Positions 14,338 to 22,872 of a DNA stretch of 64,000 nucleotides are shown piece by piece; the stretch's first letter is position 1, and each line of letters begins with the position of its first letter. Where the stretch lies: positions 1 through 64,000 of the forward strand of contig NZ_JAVKPH010000021.1 of NCBI RefSeq assembly GCF_031432425.1, written 5' to 3'. Source of the DNA: Ruixingdingia sedimenti (GTDB taxonomy: Bacteria > Pseudomonadota > Alphaproteobacteria > Rhodobacterales > Rhodobacteraceae). The position numbers were made by a program, and so were the translations under genes. A model generated the notes under the pieces. The model made no database searches. It had not been told where the DNA came from and saw only the letters and a list, made by a program, of their open reading frames with translations.

Positions 14338-15483
14338 ATGACCGAGACGATCCTTGCCAATGCCATGCTGGTACTGCCCGAGGGGGTGACGCGCGGGCAG
14401 ATCCGGCTGACGGGCGGCGTGATCGCCGATATCGCCGGGGGTGCGGGCCTGCCTGCGGGGGCCATCGACTGCGGCGGCGATCTGGTGATGCCGGGGCTGA
14501 TCGAGCTGCATACCGACAACCTCGAACGCCATATCCAGCCGCGCCCCCGGGTGGACTGGCCGCATGCCGCGGCCATCGTCGCGCATGACGCGGAACTCGC
14601 CTCGGTCGGGATCACCACGGTGTTCGATGCGCTGCGGGTGGGGTCGGTCTTTACCAGCACCAATGCGGGCTACGGCGAATACGCCCGCGCGCTGGCCGAC
14701 GAGATCCTCGACCTGCGGGCGCGGGGCGTGCTGCGGATCAGCCATTTCCTGCACCTGCGGGCCGAGATCTGTTCGGAAACGCTGGTCGAGGAGATGGCGA
14801 AGTTCGGCCCCGGCGACCGGGTGGGGATCGTGAGCCTGATGGACCACACCCCGGGCCAGCGCCAGTTCCGCGACATCACCAAGCTGCGCGACTATGTGAT
14901 GGGCAAGCGCAACCTGTCGCAGGCGGAATTCGACACCCATGTCGCGGCGCAGCAGGCGCTGCGGGCAGAGGTCGGCGACCGGCACGAGGCGGTGGCGGTG
15001 GCCGAATCGCGCCGCTATGGCGCGGTGCTGGCGAGCCACGACGACACCACCGCGCCGCAGGTCGCGGCCAGCGCGGCGCATGGCGTGCAGTTCGCCGAAT
15101 TCCCCACGACCGAAGAGGCCGCGGCCGCCTGCCGCGAAAGGGGCATCCGGGTGATGATGGGCGCGCCGAACCTGATCCGGGGCGGCAGCCATTCGGGCAA
15201 TGTGGCGGCCTCGGCGCTGGCCGGGGCGGGGCTGCTGGATATCCTGTCGTCGGACTATGTGCCCTCGTCGCTGTTGTCCGGGGCGCTGATGCTGGGGGAT
15301 CTGTGGGGCGACATGGCGCGCGGCATCGCGACGGTGACGGCGGCGCCCGCGCAGGCCACGGGGCTGGCGGATAGGGGCCGGCTGGCGCCCGGTGCGCGGG
15401 CCGACGTGATCCGCGTCGCCCGCGTCGGGCAGGCGGGGGCGGCGGTGCGCGGCGTCTGGGTCGCCGGCGCGCGCGTGGGGTAG
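14338..15483 (+). CDS. phnM: Alpha-D-ribose 1-methylphosphonate 5-triphosphate diphosphatase
   Basis: A 381-residue amidohydrolase-fold enzyme that removes diphosphate from the ribosyl phosphonate triphosphate before PhnJ acts. The metal-binding region GLIELHTDNLERHIQPRPR is the PhnM hallmark, and further conserved blocks are GITTVFDALRVGS and SHDDTTAPQV. ATG 14338 has AGGA nine bases upstream; ATG 14329 would be too close to it. The gene has its own divergent promoter region shared with the DUF1045 gene. A family B repeat follows. Confidence 0.93.
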   Translation: MTETILANAMLVLPEGVTRGQIRLTGGVIADIAGGAGLPAGAIDCGGDLVMPGLIELHTDNLERHIQPRPRVDWPHAAAIVAHDAELASVGITTVFDALRVGSVFTSTNAGYGEYARALADEILDLRARGVLRISHFLHLRAEICSETLVEEMAKFGPGDRVGIVSLMDHTPGQRQFRDITKLRDYVMGKRNLSQAEFDTHVAAQQALRAEVGDRHEAVAVAESRRYGAVLASHDDTTAPQVAASAAHGVQFAEFPTTEEAAAACRERGIRVMMGAPNLIRGGSHSGNVAASALAGAGLLDILSSDYVPSSLLSGALMLGDLWGDMARGIATVTAAPAQATGLADRGRLAPGARADVIRVARVGQAGAAVRGVWVAGARVG

Positions 15484-15555
15484 GGCGGCGCAGGATTGCA
15501 GGGACGGTCCCTGGGGGATAGCCGTCTGGGGGCAATCGGTCCTGTCGTTCTGTCT

Positions 15556-15757
15556 GGCGAAGGCGCGCGCCTTCGCCACCGCGATACAGATGGAGTTGCC
15601 CCGGCCGGGGGCCCCAAGCCCCCGGCCAGCGCCCGCCCCGCCCATGGCGGGCGCTTCTCGCCCGCCGGGGCAGGCGCTGGCCTACCCATTACTCCTGCGA
15701 TCTCCGTCTCTCACGGCACCGCCGCGCGAACGGACGGGGGAAACGCAATGCGTTTCC
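15556..15757 (+). repeat. Family B intergenic repeat, copy 1
   Basis: This fills much of the 432-bp gap after phnM. In order it has a hairpin GGCGAAGGCGCGCGCCTTCG, a GGCCGGGGGCC...GCCCCCGGCC hairpin, a CGCCCATGGCGGGCG hairpin, CACGGCACCGCCGCGCGAACGG, and GGAAACGCAATGCGTTTCC at the end. The same order recurs at 29958 (reversed) and 59376. No open reading frame is credible. It probably serves as a 3' end or processing element, or is a non-autonomous mobile sequence. Confidence 0.65.
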
Positions 15758-15833
15758 TGATCCCGCCCGGCCCGGTGATTGCCCCTGCGACCGCGGCAAC
15801 CCGGCGGGAAGTCTTCAACAAACCTTCTCCGTC

Positions 15834-15851
15834 CGGCCATCGAACTGTTAC
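15834..15851 (+). promoter_or_regulatory. Weak Pho-box-like pair upstream of the Opp-type operon
   Basis: CGGCCAT, CGAA, CTGTTAC has two units 11 bp apart, each matching 5 of 7 bases of the PhoB repeat CTGTCAT, with the same CGAA spacer as the phnC box. It lies about 65 bp before the binding-protein gene. The match is modest, so this is only a candidate. Confidence 0.3.
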
Positions 15852-15915
15852 GCAGGGCGACGAAAAGCATCGGCGAAACGGCCGCGCTGCGGCCCCTTCC
15901 AAGAGCGAGAGAGCC

Positions 15916-17547
15916 ATGCTTGTCACCCGTCGCCACACCCTCGGCCTTTTCGGCGCCGCCGCCGGAACGCTGATCCTGCCGCGCCGCCTGATGGCGCAGG
16001 GCGCCCGCCGTTCGATCACCATCGCGGTGCAGAAGATCAGCAACAACAACACCCTCGACATCTGGCACGAACAGTCGAACGTCGGCGAGAGGGTGTTCTT
16101 CCCCAACCTGTGGGAAGGGCTGATCCTGCGCGACTGGATGGGCGATCAGGGTCCCGTTCCGGGCCTTGCCACCGACTGGAAGCGGCTGGACGACAGGACG
16201 CTGGAACTCAGCCTGCGGCAGGGGGTGAAATTCCACAACGGCGACGAACTCACCGCCGAGGATGTGGTCTTCTCGTTCTCCGACGAACGGCTGTTCGGCG
16301 GCACCGGGCCGGTGGGCGGCGAGACGATCTATGCCGAGAACTTCAAGCCGCAGACCGCCAAGGAACTGCCGGCCTCGGTGCCCGGCACCGGCCGCCGCCT
16401 GTGGCCCGCGCTGCGCGGCGTCGAGGCGGTCGACAAATACACCGTGCGTTTCCACAACGCGACGCCGGATGTGACGCTGGAAGGCCGGCTGATGGCCTAC
16501 GGATCCCAGATCACCTCGAAACGCGCCTGGGACGAGGCGGCGAGCTATGCCGAATGGGCGCGCAAGCCGATCACCACCGGCGCCTATGCGGTCGAGGACT
16601 ACCGCCCGGACGTGTCGCTGACGCTGGTGGCCTTCGACGATTACTGGGGCGGCCGCCCGCCGCTGGAACGGATCCGCTTCGTCGAGGTGCCGGAAGTCGC
16701 CAGCCGCGTGAACGGCCTCATGTCGGGCGAATACGATTTCGCCTGCGACCTGCCGCCCGACCAGATCGCCACCGTCTCGGGCACGCCGGGGCTGGAAGTG
16801 CAGTCCTCGACCATCTGGAACCACCGCGTGTCGGTGTTCAACGTGCAGAACGAGATCGTGGCCAATCCGCTGGTGCGCCGCGCCATGACCCATGCGATCG
16901 ACCGCAAGGCGATCGTCGAGGCGCTGTGGGGCGGGCAGACGGTGATCCCGGCGGGGCTGCAATTCGACAGCTATGCCGCCTCGGACATGTTCGTCGAGGG
17001 CTGGGCCGTGCCGGACTACAACCCCGAACTGGCGCGCGACCTGCTGAAGCAGGCCGGCTACAAGGGCGATGCGATCCCGTATTTCCTGCTGAACAACTAC
17101 TACACCAACCAGACCGCCACCGGCCAGATCCTGACCGAGATGTGGCGCGCGGCCGGGCTGAACATCGAGATCCAGATGAAGGAGAACTGGTCGCAGATCT
17201 TCGCGGGCGAAGGCACCCGCGGCGTGCGCGACTGGTCGGCCTCGAACCTGATCAACGACCCGATCACCCCGATGGTCAACCAGTTCGGCCCCAACGGTCA
17301 GGCGCAGCAGATGCGCGAATGGGCCAATGACGAACTGAACCGGCTGTCGGTGGTTCTGGAAACCTCGACCGACCGGGCGCTGCGCAGGAAATCCTTCGCC
17401 CGGATGCTGGAAATCGCGGAACGCGAGGATCCGGTCTATACCATCCTGCACCAGAACGCGGTCTTTACCGGCATGAAATCCGAACTGAACTGGAAGGCGG
17501 CCCCTGCCTTCGCGATGGATTTCCGCGCCACCAACTGGAACGTCTGA
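15916..17547 (+). CDS. ABC transporter substrate-binding protein, family 5 (dipeptide/oligopeptide type)
   Basis: A 543-residue periplasmic receptor. The N-terminus (TRRHTLGLFGAAAG, then LMAQGA) looks like a twin-arginine or lipoprotein-free export signal ending near residue 29. The mature protein has family-5 blocks: LATDWKRLDDRTLELSLRQG, VKFHNGDELTAEDVVFS and later PLVRRAMTHAIDRKAIVEAL. Proteins of this fold bind peptides, opines, nickel or glycosides, so the class does not fix the substrate. It heads an operon with two ATPases, two permeases, a glycerophosphodiesterase, a phosphatase and an isomerase, which suggests a phosphorylated organic solute. A strong hairpin follows the gene. Confidence 0.85.
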   Translation: MLVTRRHTLGLFGAAAGTLILPRRLMAQGARRSITIAVQKISNNNTLDIWHEQSNVGERVFFPNLWEGLILRDWMGDQGPVPGLATDWKRLDDRTLELSLRQGVKFHNGDELTAEDVVFSFSDERLFGGTGPVGGETIYAENFKPQTAKELPASVPGTGRRLWPALRGVEAVDKYTVRFHNATPDVTLEGRLMAYGSQITSKRAWDEAASYAEWARKPITTGAYAVEDYRPDVSLTLVAFDDYWGGRPPLERIRFVEVPEVASRVNGLMSGEYDFACDLPPDQIATVSGTPGLEVQSSTIWNHRVSVFNVQNEIVANPLVRRAMTHAIDRKAIVEALWGGQTVIPAGLQFDSYAASDMFVEGWAVPDYNPELARDLLKQAGYKGDAIPYFLLNNYYTNQTATGQILTEMWRAAGLNIEIQMKENWSQIFAGEGTRGVRDWSASNLINDPITPMVNQFGPNGQAQQMREWANDELNRLSVVLETSTDRALRRKSFARMLEIAEREDPVYTILHQNAVFTGMKSELNWKAAPAFAMDFRATNWNV

Positions 17548-17556
17548 TCCTTCGGG

Positions 17557-17585
17557 CAGGGGCGCCGGTCATTCCGGCGCCCCTG
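17557..17585 (+). terminator. Strong hairpin after the binding-protein gene
   Basis: CAGGGGCGCCGG, loop TCATT, CCGGCGCCCCTG is a 12-bp perfect stem, followed by GGCCTTTTTC. It is a rho-independent terminator or attenuator that should keep the receptor in excess over the membrane parts. Confidence 0.75.
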
Positions 17586-17615
17586 GCCTTTTTCGGCCTG
17601 ATGCGAGGACAGAGC

Positions 17616-18605
17616 ATGGCGTTCGTCTCGATCCGGGATCTGAGGGTGGCCTTCGACGGCGTTCAGGTCCTGCATGGAATTGATCTCGACATCCGCCACG
17701 GCGAGGCCGTGGGTCTGGTCGGGGAAAGCGGCTGCGGCAAGTCGGTGACATGGCTGGCCGCGCTCGGCCTGCTGCCCGGCAAGGCGCGGGTGTCGGGTTC
17801 CGTCCGTATCGACGGGCAGGAACTGATCGGCGCACCGCGCCGGACGGTGGAACGGATGCGCGGCGCGCGGGTCGCGATGATCTTTCAGGACCCGTCCTCC
17901 TCGCTCAACCCCGTGCAGCGGGTGGGGCGGCAGATCGTGGAAAGCCTGACCCTGCACCGCGGCCTGCGGGGGGCGGCGGCGCGGGCAGAGGCGGTCCGGC
18001 TGCTGGATCTGGTGGGTATTCCGTCCGCCGCGACGCGGGCGGACCTTTACCCGCACGAATTTTCGGGCGGCCAGTGCCAACGGATCATGATCGCCATGGC
18101 GCTGGCGGGCGAACCCGACCTGCTGATCGCGGACGAACCGACGACCGCGCTCGACGCGACGATCCAGGCGCAGATCCTCGACCTGCTGGCGCGGTTGCGG
18201 CGTGAAACCGGCATGGCGATGGTGTTCATCAGCCACGATCTGGGGGCGGTTTCGGCCGTCTGCGACCGTGCGGCGGTGATGTATGCCGGCCGGGTGGTCG
18301 AGGCCGACAGGATCGACCGGCTGTTTTCGGCGCCGCGCCATCCCTATACCTGCGGGCTTTTCGACGCGATCCCGGACCTTGACGCCGGCCGCGGGCGGCT
18401 GCGGCCCATCCAGGGCGTCGTGCCGGATCCCAAGGCGCTGCCCGTGGGATGCGCCTTCGCGCCGCGCTGCGACCGGGCGACGGATTTCTGCCACCGCCAC
18501 CGGCCGGAACTGAAGCCGCAGGCGACGGGCGGCCCGCTGGCCTGTTTCCACCCCGTCGGCCGCGACGGCGCCCCCCTGCACGCCCCGGTGGAGGAACCGG
18601 CATGA
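17616..18605 (+). CDS. Oligopeptide-type ABC transporter ATPase (DppD/OppD-like)
   Basis: A 329-residue ATPase. Walker A GESGCGKS is near residues 35-42, the signature FSGGQCQR and Walker B LLIADEPTTALDA follow. The C-terminal extension (residues about 255-320) with cysteines in CAFAPRCDRATDFCHR is the Fe-S/regulatory tail of Dpp/Opp ATPases. ATG 17616 has GAGGACAG upstream. The stop overlaps the second ATPase gene. The pair forms a heterodimeric motor. Confidence 0.88.
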   Translation: MAFVSIRDLRVAFDGVQVLHGIDLDIRHGEAVGLVGESGCGKSVTWLAALGLLPGKARVSGSVRIDGQELIGAPRRTVERMRGARVAMIFQDPSSSLNPVQRVGRQIVESLTLHRGLRGAAARAEAVRLLDLVGIPSAATRADLYPHEFSGGQCQRIMIAMALAGEPDLLIADEPTTALDATIQAQILDLLARLRRETGMAMVFISHDLGAVSAVCDRAAVMYAGRVVEADRIDRLFSAPRHPYTCGLFDAIPDLDAGRGRLRPIQGVVPDPKALPVGCAFAPRCDRATDFCHRHRPELKPQATGGPLACFHPVGRDGAPLHAPVEEPA

Positions 18606-19582
18606 CCCCCCCGCTGCTGGAGGCGCGCGGCCTGGTTCAGCAATATGCCACGGGCCGGTCCCTGTTCGGCGGCGGGCGGGCGGTGCGTGCGGTGGACGGG
18701 ATCGACCTGACGGTGCGGGCGGGCGAGATCCTCGGCATCGTGGGGGAATCCGGGTCGGGGAAATCCACGCTCGGCCGGATGCTTCTGGGGCTGGAGACGC
18801 CCCATGCGGGCGAGGTGCGCTATCAGGGCGCGCCGATGCCCCGGCCGCGCACCGACGCCTGGCGCCGCCTGCGGGCACAGATGCAGCTGGTGTTCCAGGA
18901 CCCGCTGGCAGCCCTCGACCGCCGCATGACCATCGCCGCGCAGATCGCCGAACCGCTGGAGATCCACGGCCTGGCGCAGGGGGCCGAACGGCAGGCGCGC
19001 GTGGCCGGACTGATGGCGAAGGTCGGCTTGCGCCCCGATCAGGCCGGCCGCTATCCGCACGAATTGTCGGGCGGCCAGCGCCAGCGGGTGGTGATCGCCC
19101 GGGCGCTGGCGACGCGGCCGCGGTTTCTGGTCTGCGACGAGCCGGTGTCGGCGCTGGACGTGTCGATCCAGGCGCAGGTGGTCAACCTGCTGCGCGACCT
19201 TCAGGCGCAGGAGGCGCTGACCATGGTGTTCATCAGCCACGACCTCAAGGTGGTGCGCAACATCTGCGACCGGGTGGCGGTGATGTATCTGGGCCGGGTG
19301 GTGGAAGAGGCGCCGTCGGACCAGATCTTTTCCGACCCCCGCCATCCCTACACGAAGGCGCTGGTGTCATCGGTCCCGCGTGCGGGGGCGGGGCTGTCGG
19401 GGCGGATCATCCTTCAGGGCGAACCGCCGAACCCCGCCGCGCGGCCCCCGGGTTGCGCCTTTCACCCGCGCTGCGCGCTGGCCGATGCCGCCTGCGCGCG
19501 CGCGGTTCCCGCGCTGGAACGCCATCGCGGCCGCTGGACGGCCTGCCTGAAACAGCGCGCCATCGTGCAGACCGCAGCCTGA
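18602..19582 (+). CDS. Oligopeptide-type ABC transporter ATPase (DppF/OppF-like)
   Basis: A 326-residue ATPase, partner of the preceding one. Walker A GESGSGKST, signature LSGGQRQR and Walker B FLVCDEPVSALDV are intact. The C-terminal Cys-containing tail (CAFHPRCALADAACAR) is also typical of this subfamily. It overlaps the upstream gene by 4 bases and is followed by the permease 8 bp later, so the whole set is one transcription unit. Confidence 0.88.
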   Translation: MTPPLLEARGLVQQYATGRSLFGGGRAVRAVDGIDLTVRAGEILGIVGESGSGKSTLGRMLLGLETPHAGEVRYQGAPMPRPRTDAWRRLRAQMQLVFQDPLAALDRRMTIAAQIAEPLEIHGLAQGAERQARVAGLMAKVGLRPDQAGRYPHELSGGQRQRVVIARALATRPRFLVCDEPVSALDVSIQAQVVNLLRDLQAQEALTMVFISHDLKVVRNICDRVAVMYLGRVVEEAPSDQIFSDPRHPYTKALVSSVPRAGAGLSGRIILQGEPPNPAARPPGCAFHPRCALADAACARAVPALERHRGRWTACLKQRAIVQTAA

Positions 19583-19590
19583 GGCCCCCC

Positions 19591-20520
19591 ATGTTGACCT
19601 ATATCCTGTCCCGGCTGGCGCGCGCGCTGCTGACCATCCTGCTGGTGATGACCTTCGCCTTCGTGGTGCTGCGGATGTCGGGCGATCCGGCGATCATCCT
19701 GCTGGGCCCCGACGCGCCGCAGGACGCCATCGACGCCTTCCGCGCGCGGTGGGGGCTCGATGCGCCGCTGTGGCAGCAGTATCTGGCCTATCTGAAACAG
19801 CTTGCCACCTTCGATTTCGGCGTCTCGATGCGCGACCGCGCCCCGGCGCTGGATCTGGTGCTGGAACGGGTTCCGGCGACGCTGGCGCTGACGGTGCCGG
19901 CGCTGATGCTCAAGATCGGCATCGGCATTCCCGCCGGGGTCTATGCGGCGCTGCACCGGCAGTCGGTGGCGGACCGCGGCGTGATCATGCTGTCGATCTT
20001 CGGCTTCACCATCCCGTCCTTCGTGCTGGGGCTGGTGCTGGTGCTGATCTTCGCGGTGCGGCTCGACTGGCTGCCCTCGGGCGGGCAGGACACGTGGCGC
20101 CATGCCATCCTGCCCATCGTCACAATGTCGGTCGGCGGCATCGGCATTCTGGCGCGGTTTTCCCGGTCGGCGATGATCGAGGTTCTGGGCCAGCCCTATA
20201 TCCGCACCGCCATGGCCAAGGGGCTGAGCTGGCGCGACGTGGTGTGGAAACATGCGCTGCCCAATGCGGCAGTGCCGATCGTGACGCTGATCGGCTTCAT
20301 GGTGGGGGCGCTGATCGCCGGGGCCGTGGTGATCGAAAGCATCTTTTCCTGGCCCGGCGTCGGGCGGCTGATCGTGGTGTCGGTGGCCAACCGGGATCTG
20401 GCGGTGGTGCAATGCCTGCTGCTGGTGATCGCCAGTTCGATGGTGGTCGCGAACCTGCTGGTCGATTTCGCCTATGGCCTGCTGGACCCGCGCCTGCGCG
20501 CCAGGGCCGCAACGCATTGA
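19591..20520 (+). CDS. Oligopeptide-type ABC transporter permease (DppB-like)
   Basis: A 309-residue inner-membrane permease with the family's N-terminal span (YILSRLARALLTILLVMTFA) and the TM region that follows. The segment GDPAIILLGPDAP, then WGLDAPLWQQYLAYLKQL, is typical of DppB/OppB. The ATPase-contacting EAA loop reads AKGLSWRDVVWKHALPNAAV. About six transmembrane segments are expected. It lies between the ATPase genes and the second permease. Confidence 0.88.
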   Translation: MLTYILSRLARALLTILLVMTFAFVVLRMSGDPAIILLGPDAPQDAIDAFRARWGLDAPLWQQYLAYLKQLATFDFGVSMRDRAPALDLVLERVPATLALTVPALMLKIGIGIPAGVYAALHRQSVADRGVIMLSIFGFTIPSFVLGLVLVLIFAVRLDWLPSGGQDTWRHAILPIVTMSVGGIGILARFSRSAMIEVLGQPYIRTAMAKGLSWRDVVWKHALPNAAVPIVTLIGFMVGALIAGAVVIESIFSWPGVGRLIVVSVANRDLAVVQCLLLVIASSMVVANLLVDFAYGLLDPRLRARAATH

Positions 20521-20530
20521 GGATCCCGCG

Positions 20531-21403
20531 ATGACCGACACGACCCTTTCCGCCCCCGCCGCGCAGGCCCCCGGCCGGCTGACCCGCCTGCGCCGTGCGA
20601 TGCCGCTGCTGGTGCTGCTGTCGGCGGTGTGGCTGGGGCTGATGGTGCTGGCCGCCGTTCTGGCCGACGCGATCCGCCCCTATGCGGTCACGCAGATGGA
20701 CCTGTCGGCGCGGCTGGTGCCGATGGGGACGCCGGGCCATCTGCTGGGCACGGACGAACTGGGCCGGGACGTGCTGTCGCGGCTGATCCAGTCCATCCGG
20801 GTGTCGCTGGTGATCGCCTTCGGCGCCACGATCCTGTCGGCGGTGGTCGGCACCGCGCTCGGTTTCCTTGCGGCGCAGTTCCGCGGCTGGGTCGAACAGA
20901 TGGTGATGGCGCTGGCCGATTTTCAGGCGGCGCTGCCCTTCATGATCATGTCGCTGTCGGTGCTGGCCTTTTTCGGGTCGTCGATGACGCTGCTGGTGTG
21001 CCTGATGGGGTTCTATGGCTGGGAACGCTATGCCCGCATCGCGCGGGGGCTGGCGATCTCTGCCTCGGCGCAGGGCTATGCGGGGGCGGTGGTGCAACTG
21101 GGGGCGCGGCCCGCGCGGGTCTATCTGCGCCACATCCTGCCCAATGTCGCCTCGACCCTGATCGTGTCGATGACGCTGACCTTCCCGGAAATCATCCTGA
21201 TGGAATCGGGGCTGAGCTTCCTTGGCCTCGGCGTGCAGCCGCCGGAAACCTCGCTCGGCAACATGGTGGGGTTCGGGCGCGAATACCTGACGCGCGCGCC
21301 CTGGATCATGCTGGCCCCCTCGCTGGTGATCGTGCTCACCACGCTCTCCATCTCACTTCTGGGCGACTGGCTGCGCGACCGGCTGGACCCGACGATCCGC
21401 TGA
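20531..21403 (+). CDS. Oligopeptide-type ABC transporter permease (DppC-like)
   Basis: A 290-residue permease with a short cytoplasmic N-terminus and one span, then the DppC/OppC signature GHLLGTDELGRDVLSRLIQS and an EAA loop near residue 200 (GARPARVYLRHILPNVASTL). It forms the channel with the preceding DppB-like subunit. The spacing of 10 bp to the previous gene and 26 bp to the next keeps it in the same operon. Confidence 0.88.
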   Translation: MTDTTLSAPAAQAPGRLTRLRRAMPLLVLLSAVWLGLMVLAAVLADAIRPYAVTQMDLSARLVPMGTPGHLLGTDELGRDVLSRLIQSIRVSLVIAFGATILSAVVGTALGFLAAQFRGWVEQMVMALADFQAALPFMIMSLSVLAFFGSSMTLLVCLMGFYGWERYARIARGLAISASAQGYAGAVVQLGARPARVYLRHILPNVASTLIVSMTLTFPEIILMESGLSFLGLGVQPPETSLGNMVGFGREYLTRAPWIMLAPSLVIVLTTLSISLLGDWLRDRLDPTIR

Positions 21404-21429
21404 ATGTCCCGAAAGAGGAAAGACGAAAG

Positions 21430-22191
21430 ATGACGCGTATCATGGCGCATCGCGGCGCACGCGACCTGTGGGCGGAAAACTCGCTGGCCGGGTTCCGCAA
21501 GATCCTGCCCTATGGGTTCGCCGCGGTGGAATTCGACGTGCACCTGACGGATGCGGGCGAGATGGCGGTGATCCACGACGCCGCGCTGGACCGCACGACC
21601 GACCGCAGCGGCCCGGTGCGGGCGCTGACCCCGGGCGAACGGCGGGCCGCCCGCCTGCGCGGCCCCGGCGGCGCCCTGACGGACCAGCATATCCCGACGC
21701 TGGACGAGGTGCTGGACCTGCTGGCCCGGGATCCGGCGATAGAGCCGTGGGTCGAGCTGAAATCCGGTGCGGACGGCAGGCCCTATCCGGGGCTGGTGGC
21801 GATGGCGGCCGCGGCGCTCGACCGTCACGGGCTGACCCGCCGCGCCGCGCTGCACAGTTTCGACATCGCGGTGGTGCGCGAGATCCGCGACCGCGCGCCC
21901 GGCCTGAAACGGCTGGTTTCGGTGGATGCCGGATGGGCCGACCGTCAGGGCGGCATCGCCGCCTTCCTGCGGCAGGTGGAGGGTCTGGCCGATATCGTCG
22001 GCATCCACCACGCGCTTTACGAGGCCGAATTCGACACCATCGCCGCCCTGCGCCCGCCCGAGGGATGTTCCGTCTGGACGGTCAACGACCCCGGCCTGAT
22101 CCGCCGCTGGATCGGCCGGGGGCCGGGGTTCGTCGTTTCCGACAACCCGGTGCTGGTGCAGGACCTGATAACCGAAGGCGCCGCGGCATGA
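21430..22191 (+). CDS. Glycerophosphodiester phosphodiesterase
   Basis: A 253-residue enzyme that splits glycerophosphodiesters to sn-glycerol 3-phosphate and an alcohol. The start MAHRGARDLWAENSLAGF contains the catalytic His-Arg and Glu-Asn of the GDPD TIM barrel, and EFDVHLTDAGEMAVIHDAAL the metal-binding Glu/Asp and second His. There is no signal peptide, so it works in the cytoplasm on imported substrate. GAAAGAGGAAAGACGAAAG gives the ribosome binding site. Its place directly after the transporter genes suggests the importer brings in phosphodiesters. Overlap with the next gene shows coupling. Confidence 0.88.
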   Translation: MTRIMAHRGARDLWAENSLAGFRKILPYGFAAVEFDVHLTDAGEMAVIHDAALDRTTDRSGPVRALTPGERRAARLRGPGGALTDQHIPTLDEVLDLLARDPAIEPWVELKSGADGRPYPGLVAMAAAALDRHGLTRRAALHSFDIAVVREIRDRAPGLKRLVSVDAGWADRQGGIAAFLRQVEGLADIVGIHHALYEAEFDTIAALRPPEGCSVWTVNDPGLIRRWIGRGPGFVVSDNPVLVQDLITEGAAA

Positions 22192-22862
22192 GGCGGTTCG
22201 GCGCGATCCTGTTCGACTGCGACGGCGTGCTGATCGACAGCGAGCCGCAGGGCTGCCTGGCGCTGGCCCGCGCCGTGACCGGGGCAGGGGTGCCGATGAC
22301 CCCGGCAGAGGCGACGGCGATGTTTTCGGGCTGCGCCGCCGCCGACAGCCGGGCGCGGATGGCGGCGCTCGGCCTCGATGCGGAAACGGTATTCGCCGAA
22401 AGCGACCGGCTGCTGTTCGAGATGTTCGACCGCGGGATCCCCCATATCCCGGGGATCGAGGCGGTGCTGGCCGGGGTGTCCGTGCCGGTCGCGATCTGTT
22501 CGAATTCCTCGGTGGCGCGGCTGGACCGTTCGATCCTGCGCACGCCGCTGGCGGCGCGGTTCGGCGCGCATGTCTATTCCGCCGATCACGTGGCGGCGGC
22601 GAAACCCGCCCCGGATCTGGCGTTGCTGGCCGCCGCCCGCCTTGGCGTGGCGCCCGGGGATGCGATCTTCATCGACGACAACATCCACGGCATCCGCTGC
22701 GCCGCCGCTGCGGGCTGTCTGGCCGTGGGGTTCATCGGGCCCTCCGACCACCGCCCCGGCCATGACGACACGCTGCGCGCGGCCGGTGCCGACCATGTGG
22801 TGCGGGGCATGGCGGAGTTCCATGCCCTGCTCGACCGTCTTTCCCTGAAACTTGCTGCCTGA
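22188..22862 (+). CDS. HAD-superfamily hydrolase (sugar-phosphatase type)
   Basis: A 224-residue phosphatase of the HAD superfamily, subfamily IA. Motif I FDCDGVLIDSE, motif II CSNSS, motif III Lys in AAAKPAPD and motif IV FIDDN are all present, with an alpha-helical cap between motifs I and II. It is likely to dephosphorylate a small sugar or polyol phosphate, for instance a product of the preceding phosphodiesterase. The start overlaps the previous stop (ATGA). The precise substrate is unknown. Confidence 0.82.
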   Translation: MRRFGAILFDCDGVLIDSEPQGCLALARAVTGAGVPMTPAEATAMFSGCAAADSRARMAALGLDAETVFAESDRLLFEMFDRGIPHIPGIEAVLAGVSVPVAICSNSSVARLDRSILRTPLAARFGAHVYSADHVAAAKPAPDLALLAAARLGVAPGDAIFIDDNIHGIRCAAAAGCLAVGFIGPSDHRPGHDDTLRAAGADHVVRGMAEFHALLDRLSLKLAA

Positions 22863-22872
22863 AAGAGCCGAC

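Noticed and set aside
15556..15757. Family B repeat as an insertion sequence
   Set aside because: No transposase frame, no terminal repeats of IS type and no target duplication were seen; only nested hairpins.
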